A model generated the notes under the pieces. The model did not search any database and was not told the DNA's origin. It saw only the letters and a list, made by a program, of their open reading frames with translations. The position numbers were made by a program, and so were the translations under genes. A stretch of 64,000 nucleotides of DNA, taken from the NCBI RefSeq assembly GCF_001553785.1, contig NZ_LOJP01000001.1, positions 475,334 through 539,333 on the forward strand. Reading direction: 5' to 3'. The stretch is from Actinoplanes sp. TFC3. Its GTDB lineage: Bacteria; Actinomycetota; Actinomycetes; Mycobacteriales; Micromonosporaceae. This document shows, one piece after another, positions 15,901-23,550 of the stretch. The stretch's first letter is position 1, and each line of letters starts with the position of its first letter.

Positions 15901-17394
15901 CGCCGGGTCTGGCACGAGACTGGCCTGGACAACCTGCACACCACCGTCACCGGCGTCACCACCCGCGCCGAGGCCGACGCGGTGGTGGTCGAGGTTCGCA
16001 GCACCGCGGCCGGCAACGGCATCTCGTTCGCGCAGACCATGGAATACCGCATCGACAAGCGCGGCACGATCACCCTGGCCCACGACGTCGTGCCGTCCGG
16101 GCCGCGGCTGGCGAGCCTGCCGTACCTGCCGCGGGTCGGCATCGCGGTGCCGGTGCCGGATGCGTTGCGACGCTTCGCCTATTACGGCCGCGGCCCGCAG
16201 GAGAACTACAACGACCGGCACAGCGGCTCCCCGATGGGCGTTTACACCAGCACAGTCGACCAGCAGTATGTGCGCTACTCGCGTCCGCAGGCCAACGGCA
16301 ACCACACCGGCACCCGCTGGGCTTCTCTCACCGATGGTCGCGCCGGTCTGCTCGTGGGCGGCACGCAGGACGTCAGCGTCAGCGCCTACGACAACCTGGA
16401 CCGCGCCGAATACGACCACCAGCTCCCGCTCGTGCGCAACCGGGGCTGGAACACCCTGCACGCCGATGCCGGTGAGACGGGCATGGGCGAGACCCCCAAC
16501 TCGGTTCTCGCCCCCTACCGCCTGTCGCCGACCACGCCGTACCACCACGAGCTGGTCCTGCGCCCGTTGACCCGCAACGAAGCGGCGGCCGGAGGCGTAC
16601 CGGATTCCACCGCTCCAGCGCCCTGCCCGCCCGGCCTCACGGTGACCGCGCCGGCCGAGATGCAACCCGGAAGCTCGGTGCAAGTTCAGGTTCCGGTCCA
16701 GTCGCGCTGCGCGTCCGGTCTTCAAGACGCCACGGTACGTCTGCAAGTGCCCGAAGGCTGGACAGCGACCCCGGCGTCGGTGTCGCTGGGCGCCATCACC
16801 GATCAGGAAACGGCCACCTTCACCGTGTCAGCACCGGCGGGACTCGACATCGGGACGTACCCGCTGACCGCCACGGCCGTGACCACCACCCCCACCGGCT
16901 TCCGATCCACTACCACCGCGACCACCACGATCTCGGTGCCGTTGCCCGCCGGCTGGGCCTGGCTCAGCGACCGCCCCTACACCCCGGTCACGAACGGCTG
17001 GGGCCCGGTTGAGAAGGATCGCAGCAACGGCGAACAAGGCGCCACCGACGGCAACCCGCTCACCATCGCCGGGACCGCGTACGCCAAGGGCCTCGGCGCC
17101 CACGCGGCCTCCACCGTCCGGGTTCCTCTGACCGGCTCCTGCACCCGGTTCCGCACCGACGCAGGAGTGGACGACGAGACCGGCAGCGGCGGCACGGTGA
17201 TCTTCGAGGTGTGGCTCGACGGGGTGCGCAAGTATGCCTCGGCCACGCTCACCGGCGCGGACGGGGCCCAGCAGCTCGACCTCGACGTGTCCGGCGCCAC
17301 CACCATGGAACTGCGGATAACCGACGCCGGTGACGGCAACGGCAACGACCACGGCGACTGGGCCAATGCCCGCCTCGCCTGCTCCGCCGGGTAG
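12904..17394 (+). CDS. Secreted GH2 beta-galactosidase with LamG insertion and C-terminal NEW3 and NPCBM domains
   Basis: 1496 residues. After a hydrophobic N-terminus come the GH2 sugar-binding (about 85-245) and Ig-like domains, then a TIM barrel whose acid/base Glu481 (GNEAGLG) and nucleophile Glu546 (GEYAHAMGNG) are both present. A concanavalin/LamG domain (about 600-775) is inserted near the end of the barrel. The beta-galactosidase small-chain domain follows to about 1220, then a NEW3 (NPCBM-associated) domain and an NPCBM carbohydrate-binding domain (about 1350-1496). It probably removes beta-galactosyl residues from plant polysaccharides outside the cell. ATG 12904 has GGAG six bases upstream; TTG 12862 with AGGAG is an alternative that would add an Arg-Arg n-region to the signal peptide. 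A CebR-like site lies upstream and a hairpin follows the stop. Confidence 0.92.
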   Translation: MSWISAAAVAAVLALPGQVPAAAAPAAAPAGPRTAAEVYQYLENPQLTGEGQEEPHADLRPYPDARSAAADVTSHDAPNPEVRSLNGDWRLKIYDRLDDVPPQFHDAGFDAAAWPTAKVPHTWQSDFIDHPMFRNIPTDIVPDDPAKVPHDINPTGAYLRTIDLPRNWSGSRVFLRFEGVTSNYLVWVNGAYVGYDQGGYTPAEFDVTERLHPGRNSLAVQVHRWGSGAYLEDVDQWRYSGIFRDVWLYRTPQTRLRDAYLTTHASTLSARVDVAGAAGDFTVRASLRDAKGRNVTTASARTGPGRVTLTAPVANPLRWSAEEPNLYTLVLQLLDSRGKAVHTTAQPVGFRDIEVRDRQILVNGKRILIKGTNRAETDPGTGRHVTLQAQRDDVFLMKKLHLNAVRTSHYPSDPYLYDLADKHGLWIDDEVDIETHNRESCPSVCLADRPEWQAAFADRFRAMVERDKNHPSVIFWDTGNEAGLGAAHYAMAAWADANEPTRLLYHQSNSPDGDAPYADVDGPRYPTPARLENRTLTSSKPIVMGEYAHAMGNGLGNFDQFWALARKYPSMQGGFIWDWAEQNLRQPLVVTPDSANGIQSFLVGKPGTAPGHRGQAIKLSSLDDFVDVFRDKRLDLTGPLTLDTWVQPGEWAGSFPILTKGQAYGLQMTDRDTLEFRVDGTSVTADVPADWYGAWHRLTGVYDGTAVRLLIDGTQRATAPRSGPVDAGLWEVNLGHNAETQQDNDLWNARLGRGLIDDARIYARALTPAELSTGLARDAVLALNFDTYQRRGDFLSLGISLSGTDGLVGSDRYVQPETTEMAWAQAPIRFTRTGDTITVHNEQQTGAFAVTLRWKLTEQDRTLRSGSRKVRLEPGATYELKGVSKPANPDDRERFLSVSAASDTDHAWARRGWIVGWDQFAAGGHAVPGILPPPVAGAPALTTSGERITVSGNDFTYRFDAGQLTSMRASGRELLHGAPALDVYRPPTSNETYDWGTDDRRVWHETGLDNLHTTVTGVTTRAEADAVVVEVRSTAAGNGISFAQTMEYRIDKRGTITLAHDVVPSGPRLASLPYLPRVGIAVPVPDALRRFAYYGRGPQENYNDRHSGSPMGVYTSTVDQQYVRYSRPQANGNHTGTRWASLTDGRAGLLVGGTQDVSVSAYDNLDRAEYDHQLPLVRNRGWNTLHADAGETGMGETPNSVLAPYRLSPTTPYHHELVLRPLTRNEAAAGGVPDSTAPAPCPPGLTVTAPAEMQPGSSVQVQVPVQSRCASGLQDATVRLQVPEGWTATPASVSLGAITDQETATFTVSAPAGLDIGTYPLTATAVTTTPTGFRSTTTATTTISVPLPAGWAWLSDRPYTPVTNGWGPVEKDRSNGEQGATDGNPLTIAGTAYAKGLGAHAASTVRVPLTGSCTRFRTDAGVDDETGSGGTVIFEVWLDGVRKYASATLTGADGAQQLDLDVSGATTMELRITDAGDGNGNDHGDWANARLACSAG

Positions 17395-17411
17395 CCGCTC
17401 CCAGGAGGGGG

Positions 17412-17441
17412 TGAGCCGCCGGGTTGCTGCTCGGCGGCTCA
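17412..17441. terminator. Bidirectional hairpin between convergent genes
   Basis: TGAGCCGCCG (17412-17421) and CGGCGGCTCA (17432-17441) form a perfect 10-bp stem with a 10-base loop, 18 bases after the GH2 stop. The right arm contains the stop codon of the convergent gene, so it can serve both. Confidence 0.6.
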
Positions 17442-18206
17442 AGCAGTGCGGATGGCGACCGCGGGGTGGGCGTGCGGTGAGGCGGTGCCGGCCTGCACGA
17501 GGTGCCGCACGGACAGGGCTTCCACCGTTGCCGCGGCGGCTTCCCGGCGCAGGTCGTCGGCGGTGCGGCGAGCCAGGTAGGCGTCGTGCCAGGCGGCGTC
17601 CTCGGCGGCCATCGACCGGTGGTGCTCGGCGCGCAGGTACGCCGCGGAAGCCACCAGCACAGCGAGTTCCTGGTCGAACGGGTGCAGGGTGGCGTCCCAG
17701 CCGCGCCCGGCCAGCGCATCGGCCACCGCGGAGGCGGGCAGCTCACCACGTTCGGCGGCGGCGCTGACCGCCTGGTGCAGCCAACGCTCGCGGGAGGCGT
17801 ACTCGGACGGGCTCGGCGTGGTGTACGGGTTGCGGAACGCGGCGGCGCTCAGGGCTCGCTCCAGCCGGGACTGTCCGTCCTGCCAGTCCAGCCAGGTCTG
17901 CTTGACCCGGGCTTCGGCGTCCGCGCAGTGTTCCTGCCAGCGCTCGGCCCCGCGTTCGGCGCGCTCGGCGGCAACGTGCAGCTCCCCGGCGTACCGGAGG
18001 ACCTCCTCGGCCTCACGAACCCTGCGGCGTCGCTCCTCGCGCAGGGCGCGCACGGACCTCGCGGTGTGCAGCAGGGCGAGGCGGGGGCGGCGCAGGCCGA
18101 CCGGGCTGGCCAGGACCATGAGGGCGGGCAGGGCGAGCAGGATGAGGGCGCCCCAGATGGCGACGGGGGCGGGTTCGCGCAGCAGCATGTCGGCAACGAT
18201 GTTCAT
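17439..18206 (-). CDS. Membrane-anchored coiled-coil protein, unknown function
   Basis: About 255 residues. A single membrane segment (VAIWGALILLALPALMVLA) near residues 14-33 is followed by a long, Arg/Glu/Ala-rich helical region with coiled-coil character (REERRRRVREAEEVLR and onward to about 120). A conserved-looking middle (FRNPYTTPSPSEYASRERWL) and an Ala-rich tail follow. No catalytic motif or known domain is recognised. I use ATG 18206; an open frame extends to 18278 but lies within a repeat-rich gap. The ribosome binding site is weak (GGAA). It follows a small Ala-rich secreted protein gene on the same strand and could be co-transcribed with it. Confidence 0.6.
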   Translation of the reverse strand: MNIVADMLLREPAPVAIWGALILLALPALMVLASPVGLRRPRLALLHTARSVRALREERRRRVREAEEVLRYAGELHVAAERAERGAERWQEHCADAEARVKQTWLDWQDGQSRLERALSAAAFRNPYTTPSPSEYASRERWLHQAVSAAAERGELPASAVADALAGRGWDATLHPFDQELAVLVASAAYLRAEHHRSMAAEDAAWHDAYLARRTADDLRREAAAATVEALSVRHLVQAGTASPHAHPAVAIRTA

Positions 18207-18279
18207 GGCGGGATTCCGTTCGGTTCGGATGGTCTCGGGAGGGGCGCGGCGCCAGTTCCGGCGGCACGGCGCGGGCATC

Positions 18280-18333
18280 GGCTTCAGCGAAGCGGCTTCA
18301 GCGGCGCGGCGCCGGCTTCAGCGGCGCGTGAGA
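18280..18333. repeat. Short direct repeats (GGCTTCAGCG)
   Basis: The motif GGCTTCAGCG, with small variations, occurs three times in about 45 bases between the two minus-strand genes. It has no evident coding role and may form G/C-rich stem structures. Confidence 0.5.
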
Positions 18334-18774
18334 TCAAACGAGAGTGAACGGAGGTGCGCGGGAGCTGTGGGCTCCGGCGCTGTGCTGCGCGAGCAGCTCT
18401 TGGTGCTCGAATGCCGGCGGGGGTGTGGTGCCCGGGCCGGCGGGGAAGCTCACCGGCGCGGCTTCGGCGACTGTGGCCTGGCCTGCGGCGTTGCTGGCTG
18501 CGGCGCCCGCAGCGTTGCCGGACCTGGCCTTCGCGGCGGCCGAGGCGGCTGTGCTGTTTTCCCACGCTCCCGGCGAGACGGCCGTCGCGCTGTCGACAAC
18601 GGTCGTTGCGGCGACCCAGCCCGGCGCAGAGCCGGTAGTCGCCGCCAGGCCAAAACCAGCGGCCGCTCCCGCGTCAAAGCCGGTGTTCGCTCCCGCGCCA
18701 AGGCCGCCAAGAAGCAGCGCGAAAAGCACAGTCAACGTCCGCTGCATCAAGCTGCGGGCGAGGACGGGAGCCAT
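18334..18774 (-). CDS. Small Ala/Gly-rich secreted protein, unknown
   Basis: 146 residues. A Sec-type signal (MAPVLARSLMQRTLTVLFALLLGG) is followed by a low-complexity Ala/Gly/Thr/Ser-rich mature part without Cys or known motifs. ATG 18774 has AAGGTGG five bases upstream, which decides the start over longer open frames reaching 18909. A CebR-like palindrome sits 115 bases upstream (18889-18902), so expression may respond to cello-oligosaccharides. Composition alone gives no function. Confidence 0.5.
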   Translation of the reverse strand: MAPVLARSLMQRTLTVLFALLLGGLGAGANTGFDAGAAAGFGLAATTGSAPGWVAATTVVDSATAVSPGAWENSTAASAAAKARSGNAAGAAASNAAGQATVAEAAPVSFPAGPGTTPPPAFEHQELLAQHSAGAHSSRAPPFTLV

Positions 18775-18817
18775 GGTTGCCACCTTATCCGATGAGGACC
18801 GTCCGAAACGTCGGTGA

Positions 18818-18949
18818 AACGGGTGCGTGCGAGGTGGGCGCCTCGCCCCCACCCGGCTGTTCACGGTGCTGTCGCGCTTCTTCGATTTCGGGAGCGCTCC
18901 CAGCGACAAGCTTGAGGTGCTCGTCGATGTGCGCCAGGGCTGGGCCTAG
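18818..18949 (+). pseudogene. Unidentified plus-strand coding relic
   Basis: The stop-free stretch after TGA at 18815 reads RLAPTRLFTVLSRFFDFGS, then APSDKLEVLVDVRQGWA and a TAG, with 25 of 29 third positions G or C in the last part. It has no start codon or ribosome binding site and no family is recognised. Its stop shares the CCTAGG palindrome with the stop of the minus-strand CBM2 relic. It may be the tail of a lost gene, or a chance frame. Confidence 0.3.
18889..18902. promoter_or_regulatory. CebR-like operator
   Basis: CGGGAGCGCTCCCA matches 13 of 14 positions of the CebR operator (only the first base differs) and contains a perfect 12-bp palindrome. It lies 115 bases upstream of the minus-strand gene at 18774 and just past the CBM2 relic. 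It also falls inside a plus-strand coding-like stretch, so it could be coincidental. Confidence 0.55.
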
Positions 18950-19143
18950 GTCGTCGCGGTGCAGGTCACGGTCGGTGTGGCGGCCGTACCGCTGGCGATG
19001 AAGCCGGAGGAGGTCCGCCCGGCTGCGGCCAAGCTGCCGTGGTAGTAGGCGTTCGCGGTGGTCACCGTGCTACCCGAGGTGGACATGGTGGAGTTCCACG
19101 ATGGGGTGACCCTGGGAGCGCCGGCGTGGGCAAGATTGACCTT
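18946..19143 (-). pseudogene. Relic of a CBM2 cellulose-binding module
   Basis: The minus strand encodes HAGAPRVTPSWNSTMSTSG, then STVTTANAYYHGSLAAAG, then RTSSGFIASGTAATPTVTCTATT and a stop. This matches the C-terminal half of family 2 cellulose-binding modules: a WNAT-like strand, a 'NAxWNGSLAPG-like' strand, the SFGF-like strand and the final CT[AV] Cys. The N-terminal Cys, linker and any catalytic domain are missing, and a stop at 19144 closes the frame. It is the tail of a lost secreted cellulase or chitinase. The rest of the 18775-19356 gap holds only a hairpin and no intact gene. Confidence 0.65.
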
Positions 19144-19305
19144 TCACGACGTGATCGGCACGCTGCCCAGCGTTCGAAGCAGCCGTAGTTGCGCGCGGCT
19201 GGGCCGATGGCGTTGCCGTGCGCGGCGGCCGGTCCGGAAGCGCGTCGGCGTGCTGCGTTCAGCAGCGCCAAACCAATTCAAGGATGTCAAACTTGCCGGA
19301 ACGTC

Positions 19306-19343
19306 CGCAGCGCGCCGGTTCAGCCTCGAACCGGCGCGCTGCG
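19306..19343 (-). terminator. Strong hairpin terminator after the DUF4383 gene
   Basis: A perfect 16-bp stem (CGCAGCGCGCCGGTTC and its complement) with a six-base loop begins 14 bases past the DUF4383 stop. It has no T run, as is usual for this kind of genome. Confidence 0.75.
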
Positions 19344-19356
19344 GTGATGCGTGATC

Positions 19357-19818
19357 TCAGCGATCGGCGACCGCGCTGCGCCGCCGGGTCAGCAGCAGGC
19401 CGAGGGCGATCATGCCCAGGCCGAGCAGCAGGTGCAGCCAGTCGTCGGCGGTGTTGAGCGGGACGAAGTTGGCGCTGCTGTCCTGGCCCACGATCAGCCC
19501 GTACAGCCACAGCACCAGGTAGATCGCACCGCCGCCGATCAGGAACGCCCTGGCGCCCTCGGAGGTGCGCGCCAGCGCCAACCCGACGAGCCCGAACAGC
19601 AGGTGCACGATGTTGTGCAGGATTGACACCTGGAAGATGCCGAGCAGGTGGGCGTCGGAATGATGCCCGGCGAACGCCATGTCGCCGTAGTTGGTGGTGA
19701 TCCCCGGAATGAACCCGAGAATGCCGACAAGGACAAAAACGATCGAAACGGCGAGCGCTGCGGTACGGACCGGAGTGCGCGCGGCCGCCATGCCGCCCGC
19801 AGTCGATGCGGTAGCCAT
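19357..19818 (-). CDS. DUF4383 family membrane protein
   Basis: 153 residues with four membrane segments (about 17-38, 60-80, 90-108 and 125-145) and the DUF4383 landmarks: LLGIFQVSILHNIVHLLFGLVGLALA in two overlapping parts, IYLVLWLYGL, and NTADDWLHLLLGLGM. The family is common in actinobacteria and has no established function. ATG 19818 has a GGAGAAGG ribosome binding site, and the gene ends in a strong hairpin. Palindromes upstream (19888-19917) could be regulatory. Confidence 0.88.
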   Translation of the reverse strand: MATASTAGGMAAARTPVRTAALAVSIVFVLVGILGFIPGITTNYGDMAFAGHHSDAHLLGIFQVSILHNIVHLLFGLVGLALARTSEGARAFLIGGGAIYLVLWLYGLIVGQDSSANFVPLNTADDWLHLLLGLGMIALGLLLTRRRSAVADR

Positions 19819-19887
19819 GAACCTTCTCCTTCCACAAGGGAGTCCGCTGCTTGCCCATTGCGGTGGTCACTAAACGGGCGTATCTCC

Positions 19888-19917
19888 TCAATATGAGACG
19901 CGCGTCACAATATTGTG
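19888..19917. promoter_or_regulatory. Two AT-centred palindromes before DUF4383
   Basis: CTCAATATGAG (19888-19898, near-perfect) and CACAATATTGTG (19906-19917, perfect 12 bp) are 18 bases apart, centre to centre about 1.8 helical turns. They precede the DUF4383 gene and overlap the stop of the large surface protein. They look like paired operator half-sites; the regulator is unknown. Confidence 0.4.
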
Positions 19918-22790
19918 AGAGCCGGTCGGGAAGGTTGATCGTCCTGCCGGTTGTCATCGTGGACTGGCGCCGACGGGGGCGCGGGGGTTGGCGCGGGTGG
20001 CGCCTGGGCTTGTTGCGGGGCTGAGGGCGTTGCTGTTGCGGGGATTGCGGTGACGGGTGGCTTCTGGGGCGCGGCCGGCGTGGTGGTTTCCTGCCGCTGG
20101 GTGGTTGCGGGGGCGGGGTCCGGCTGGGTGGTTGAGGGTTGCGGCGCGGAGTTGAGGGACTGTCGCGGTGCGGTGTTGGCGGCCTTCTGCGAAGTGGTGG
20201 TGGCGAAAGGGGCCGGGCTCGGGGTCAACGACGGGGTAGTGGTGGGACGCGTGCGGTTGAGGGATTGGATGGCGGCGGCGGGGCTGCCGGCGGGGGGGGG
20301 TTCTGCGCCGGCGGGGGCCCCCCGCCGGGGGGGGGGGGGGCCATGCCCTGGGGGGGGGGGGGGGGGTTTGTTTATAAAGCGGTTGAGGGATTGGATGGCG
20401 GCGGCAGGGCTGCCGGCGGGGGCGGTTACTGCGCCGGCGGAGCTCACTACGCCGGCGATGTAGTGGTCCATGACCTGGGTGGCGGTGAGGAGTTTGTTGT
20501 AGAAGGCCACGTTGCTGAGCTGGCCGGCGAAGAAGCTGCTCGCCGGGCCGTTGGTCTTGGCGGACAGGTCGCCCATGTAGCCCATGCGCCAGTAGCCGTT
20601 GGTGACGTACGAGCCGCCTTCGGTGTTCGACTGGAACAGGGTGCCGTCCAGGTACAGTGCCATTCCGGCTGACGACTGGGTGGCGATGACGTGGTGCCAG
20701 CTACCGTCGTTGTAGCGGGCGGTGGTGGTGAGGTACGTGTCGTAGCCGATGCCGATCAGCACGTTGGTCGCGGTCTGGAACGAGATGCGGCCGTCGTTTG
20801 TCAGGAACACGGTGCGGTCGTACAACGTCGACGACCCGGTCTGATTCTGCGCGTAGCCGGTGATCAGGCCGCCGCGGGTGCTGGTGGTCCTGAACCAGGC
20901 TTCCTCGGCGTACGGCATCGGGTTGTTCTGCTGCAGCGGCGTGGTCACGTACCCGGTGGCACCGTCGAGCGTGACGCCGGCCGAGCAGGCACCGGCCGGG
21001 TCGGCGGTGAGGGCACCGACGAACGTGCCGGTGCGGTTGAAGCCGGAGCTGTCGGCGGCCGAGGTGGCCCCGGCCGGGTCGTTGAGTTTGTAGTACTCGA
21101 TCGCGGTGTCATCGAGGGCAGCGGCGGCACACGTGTAGTACCTCGGGGACTTGGCGACCTGTGCGCTGCTGTACGTCGCCTGGTTGCCGAGCGCGTCGGA
21201 GATGCGATACCGGTACTGGTAACACGTGTTGCTGGCGACCGTGGTGTCGGCGTACGGCGAGGTGGACGGCGTAGCGATGGTCGAGAACACACCGTACGCC
21301 CCGCACACCCCGGCGGTCATCGGAGCCGCCGCCCGCTGCAGCAGCCCGCTCGACGCCGCCACCCCAGAACCCGAGTCGCTGCCGGCCACCCAGGTCACCG
21401 GCACCGAGGGGCTGGTCAGGTAGCCGCTGGTGTAGCTGATCGAGCCGCCGGCCGGCGGGGTGCTGTCGCTGGTGTAGGTCAGCGTCGTGGCGGTGGTGTT
21501 GCCGGCAACGTCGGCGGCGGCCACGGTCTCGGTGGGCGTGCTGGTGGTGCCAGCGGTCCAGGAAAAGGCGCTGGAGACGTACGGTCCACCGGCCGGGGTG
21601 CTGACCGTCGACGGGGTGTGCGCCCAGCCTGCGGTGGTCCCGGCCAGTGCGGACGTACGGCCGGAAGCTGGTCCTGAATTGCTGTCCGAGACGGTGGTGG
21701 TGAGCGTGAAGGACCCGGCTGTGCTGCCCCGGTAGTAGACGTTGGTTCCGGATTGCACGGCGTTGACGGCACTGCTCAGCGTAACCGTGGAGCCAGGGGG
21801 AGTGGCATCGATGGGTACGGACCGGCTGGCCACCGCCGAGGCGTTACCCGCCGCGTCGGTCGCGAAGTAGCGCACGGTGACGGTGCTGGCGACGCTGAAC
21901 GGGCCGGTGCAGGTGCTCGCCGTGCCCGAGACGCTCGGGTCGGTGCCGTCGGTGGTGTAGCGGATCGCGGCCACGCCCGAAACGGCATCGGTGGCCGACA
22001 GCGTGACCTGCACCGGCGAAGTGGTGATGTACCCGGCGCCGTTGGGGTTCTGCGACAGGGTGGCCGACACGGTGGGGGCGACGCTGTCGACGATGATGGT
22101 GGTGCTGGCGACGCTGCCGTTGACGCCGGTGACCGTGATGGTGTGGGTGCCCTGGGTCATGGCGGGCAGCGTGAGGCCGTTGACGGGGGCTGTTCCGGTG
22201 GCCCCGACCACGGTGGGGGTGCCGGTCAGCGTGGTGGTGCCGTCGAGCTTGTAACTGATCGCCTCGTTCGCGCCGAAGCCGCTGAGGGTGCCGGTGGCGG
22301 TAGCCGGGAAGGGACCGCGGTAGTAACTCTGCGCGAGCGTGATTGCCGGGCCGCTCAGGTTGACCGTGTTGCTCAGGCCGCTCTCGGCGCCGACCCAGTT
22401 GGTGCCCAGCACCGGGATCACGCTGTAGCGCCAGGAGCCCTGCGGCACGCTCAGCTCGGTGCAGGTCAGCGTGGTCTGCGTGCCCGTGCAGCCGGTGGTC
22501 AGGGTCTGCGCGGCCAGCGTGCCCGAGTCGTAGCGCTTGATCCGGTAGCCGTCGACCGGGGTGCCGTTGGACAGGGTGACCGCGCTCCACGACACGGTGA
22601 CCACGCTGGCGGAGTTCTTGAGCGCGGCGGGGGCGACCCCGGCGTTGATGGTGGCAGCGGTCGACCGGCCCGCGGAGCCCACGGTGGCCGGGGCACTCCA
22701 GTACGCCCATGCGGCAGCGCCCGCCACGACGAGCCCGCCGGCGACCAGCGCCAGCAGGACCATCGGGCGGCGAACCCGCGCGTCGGCCAT
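19905..22790 (-). CDS. Large surface protein with Ig-like repeats, LamG domain and Pro/Thr-rich tail
   Basis: About 961 residues. A membrane/signal segment (MVLLALVAGGLVVAGAAAW) at about 10-30 is followed by a fibronectin-like domain, several Ig-like repeats of the kind used as stalks (VDSVAPTVSATL, DATPPGSTVTL, DSTPPAGGSI), and a LamG/concanavalin domain (EYYKLNDPAG to VAFYNKLL). The last about 150 residues are Pro/Thr/Gln/Ala-rich, typical of wall-spanning regions; no sortase motif is visible. ATG 22790 has GGAGG seven bases upstream and is preferred over GTG 22805. The tail contains a duplicated segment (AGSPAAAIQSLNR twice) around runs of 14 and 17 G residues, which may be an assembly or sequencing artefact. 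Possible adhesin; ligand unknown. Confidence 0.75.
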   Translation of the reverse strand: MADARVRRPMVLLALVAGGLVVAGAAAWAYWSAPATVGSAGRSTAATINAGVAPAALKNSASVVTVSWSAVTLSNGTPVDGYRIKRYDSGTLAAQTLTTGCTGTQTTLTCTELSVPQGSWRYSVIPVLGTNWVGAESGLSNTVNLSGPAITLAQSYYRGPFPATATGTLSGFGANEAISYKLDGTTTLTGTPTVVGATGTAPVNGLTLPAMTQGTHTITVTGVNGSVASTTIIVDSVAPTVSATLSQNPNGAGYITTSPVQVTLSATDAVSGVAAIRYTTDGTDPSVSGTASTCTGPFSVASTVTVRYFATDAAGNASAVASRSVPIDATPPGSTVTLSSAVNAVQSGTNVYYRGSTAGSFTLTTTVSDSNSGPASGRTSALAGTTAGWAHTPSTVSTPAGGPYVSSAFSWTAGTTSTPTETVAAADVAGNTTATTLTYTSDSTPPAGGSISYTSGYLTSPSVPVTWVAGSDSGSGVAASSGLLQRAAAPMTAGVCGAYGVFSTIATPSTSPYADTTVASNTCYQYRYRISDALGNQATYSSAQVAKSPRYYTCAAAALDDTAIEYYKLNDPAGATSAADSSGFNRTGTFVGALTADPAGACSAGVTLDGATGYVTTPLQQNNPMPYAEEAWFRTTSTRGGLITGYAQNQTGSSTLYDRTVFLTNDGRISFQTATNVLIGIGYDTYLTTTARYNDGSWHHVIATQSSAGMALYLDGTLFQSNTEGGSYVTNGYWRMGYMGDLSAKTNGPASSFFAGQLSNVAFYNKLLTATQVMDHYIAGVVSSAGAVTAPAGSPAAAIQSLNRFINKPPPPPPGHGPPPPRRGAPAGAEPPPAGSPAAAIQSLNRTRPTTTPSLTPSPAPFATTTSQKAANTAPRQSLNSAPQPSTTQPDPAPATTQRQETTTPAAPQKPPVTAIPATATPSAPQQAQAPPAPTPAPPSAPVHDDNRQDDQPSRPALTIL
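20253..20440. repeat. Duplicated segment around poly-G tracts
   Basis: About 60 bases starting GCGGTTGAGGGATTGGATGG occur at 20253 and again at 20379, 126 bases apart, with small differences. Between them are G runs of 9, 14 and 17 bases and an out-of-place AT-rich TTTATAAAG. The frame of the surface protein stays open through it. Confidence 0.85.
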
Positions 22791-22909
22791 GTCGAGTACC
22801 TCCACAGCTCCTTTCGGCCACCGCGGAGATCATCTTTGGCCCTTTTCCGGGCTCGGCTGTTGTCCACTGCGGCCGAGGGCTCGGTGCAGTCGGGGGATGA
22901 CCGCGCTGA

Positions 22910-23398
22910 TCAGGGGTGCAGGCGGCGGTACTGGCTGCCGTGGAAGACCAGCGGGGGCACGGCCGGGTCGGCATCCAGGTCGTGCACCCGCAGCAGCACG
23001 ATGTCGTGGTCACCGGCCGGGATCTCGCGTTCGATCGAGCAGTCCAGCCAGGCGCTCGAACCCTCCAGCAGGACCGCGCCGTCCTGGCTGGCGCGCCAGC
23101 TCAGCGCGGCGAACCGGTCGGCGACTTGCGCACTGAGCTGGCGGCCCACGTGTTCCTGATGGGCGCCCAGCACGCTGACGCCAAGCCGGTTGGCCTCGCG
23201 CAGCCGGGGCCAGGTGGTCGAGGTGCGGGCGACGCAGACCGACACCATCGGCGGATCCAGCGACACCGACACGAACGAGTTGGCCGCCAGGCCCGTGGGG
23301 GCGTCGCCGACCAGCGCGGCAAGCGCGGTGACCCCGGTGGGGAAGGATCCGAAAACGCGCCGGAGCTGACGTGGCTCAAGGGCCGACCGCATGACCAT
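22910..23398 (-). CDS. Flavin reductase family protein
   Basis: 162 residues with the flavin-reductase-like fold typical of small components of two-component monooxygenases: FPTGVTALAA, PTGLAANSFVSVSLDPPMVSVCVA, SVLGAHQEHV and the C-terminal HDIVLLRVHDL and PLVFHGSQYR. It reduces FMN or FAD with NAD(P)H to feed a partner oxygenase; no partner is in the window. ATG 23398 has AAGGAG six bases upstream; longer frames lack one. It is downstream of the ABC importer operon on the same strand, 152 bases after the GNAT gene, across a repeat-rich spacer. Flavin reductases with amino-acid-type importers are often linked to organosulfur use; here that is inference. Confidence 0.88.
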   Translation of the reverse strand: MVMRSALEPRQLRRVFGSFPTGVTALAALVGDAPTGLAANSFVSVSLDPPMVSVCVARTSTTWPRLREANRLGVSVLGAHQEHVGRQLSAQVADRFAALSWRASQDGAVLLEGSSAWLDCSIEREIPAGDHDIVLLRVHDLDADPAVPPLVFHGSQYRRLHP

Positions 23399-23475
23399 CC
23401 GGTACTCCTTCCCCGCTGACCCCACGCTAAGCCGGGGCCCCGCATGTTGCAAACTCGATGGGAGAACTAGGGATC

Positions 23476-23544
23476 CACGTCACGCCAGGCCACGTCACGT
23501 CAGGCCCTGCCGCGCCAGGCCCTGCCGCGCGGCGTCACGTCACG
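23476..23544. repeat. Short tandem repeats between GNAT and flavin reductase genes
   Basis: CAGGCCCTGCCGCGC is present twice head to tail (23501-23515 and 23516-23530), flanked by three copies of CACGTCACG (23476, 23491, 23536). It is non-coding and of unknown role. Confidence 0.7.
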
Positions 23545-23550
23545 GGGTTG

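Noticed and set aside
12859..16746. A 1295-residue open frame opposite the GH2 gene
   Set aside because: It is the complement of a high-GC gene; the GH2 frame has catalytic motifs and the opposite frame has none.
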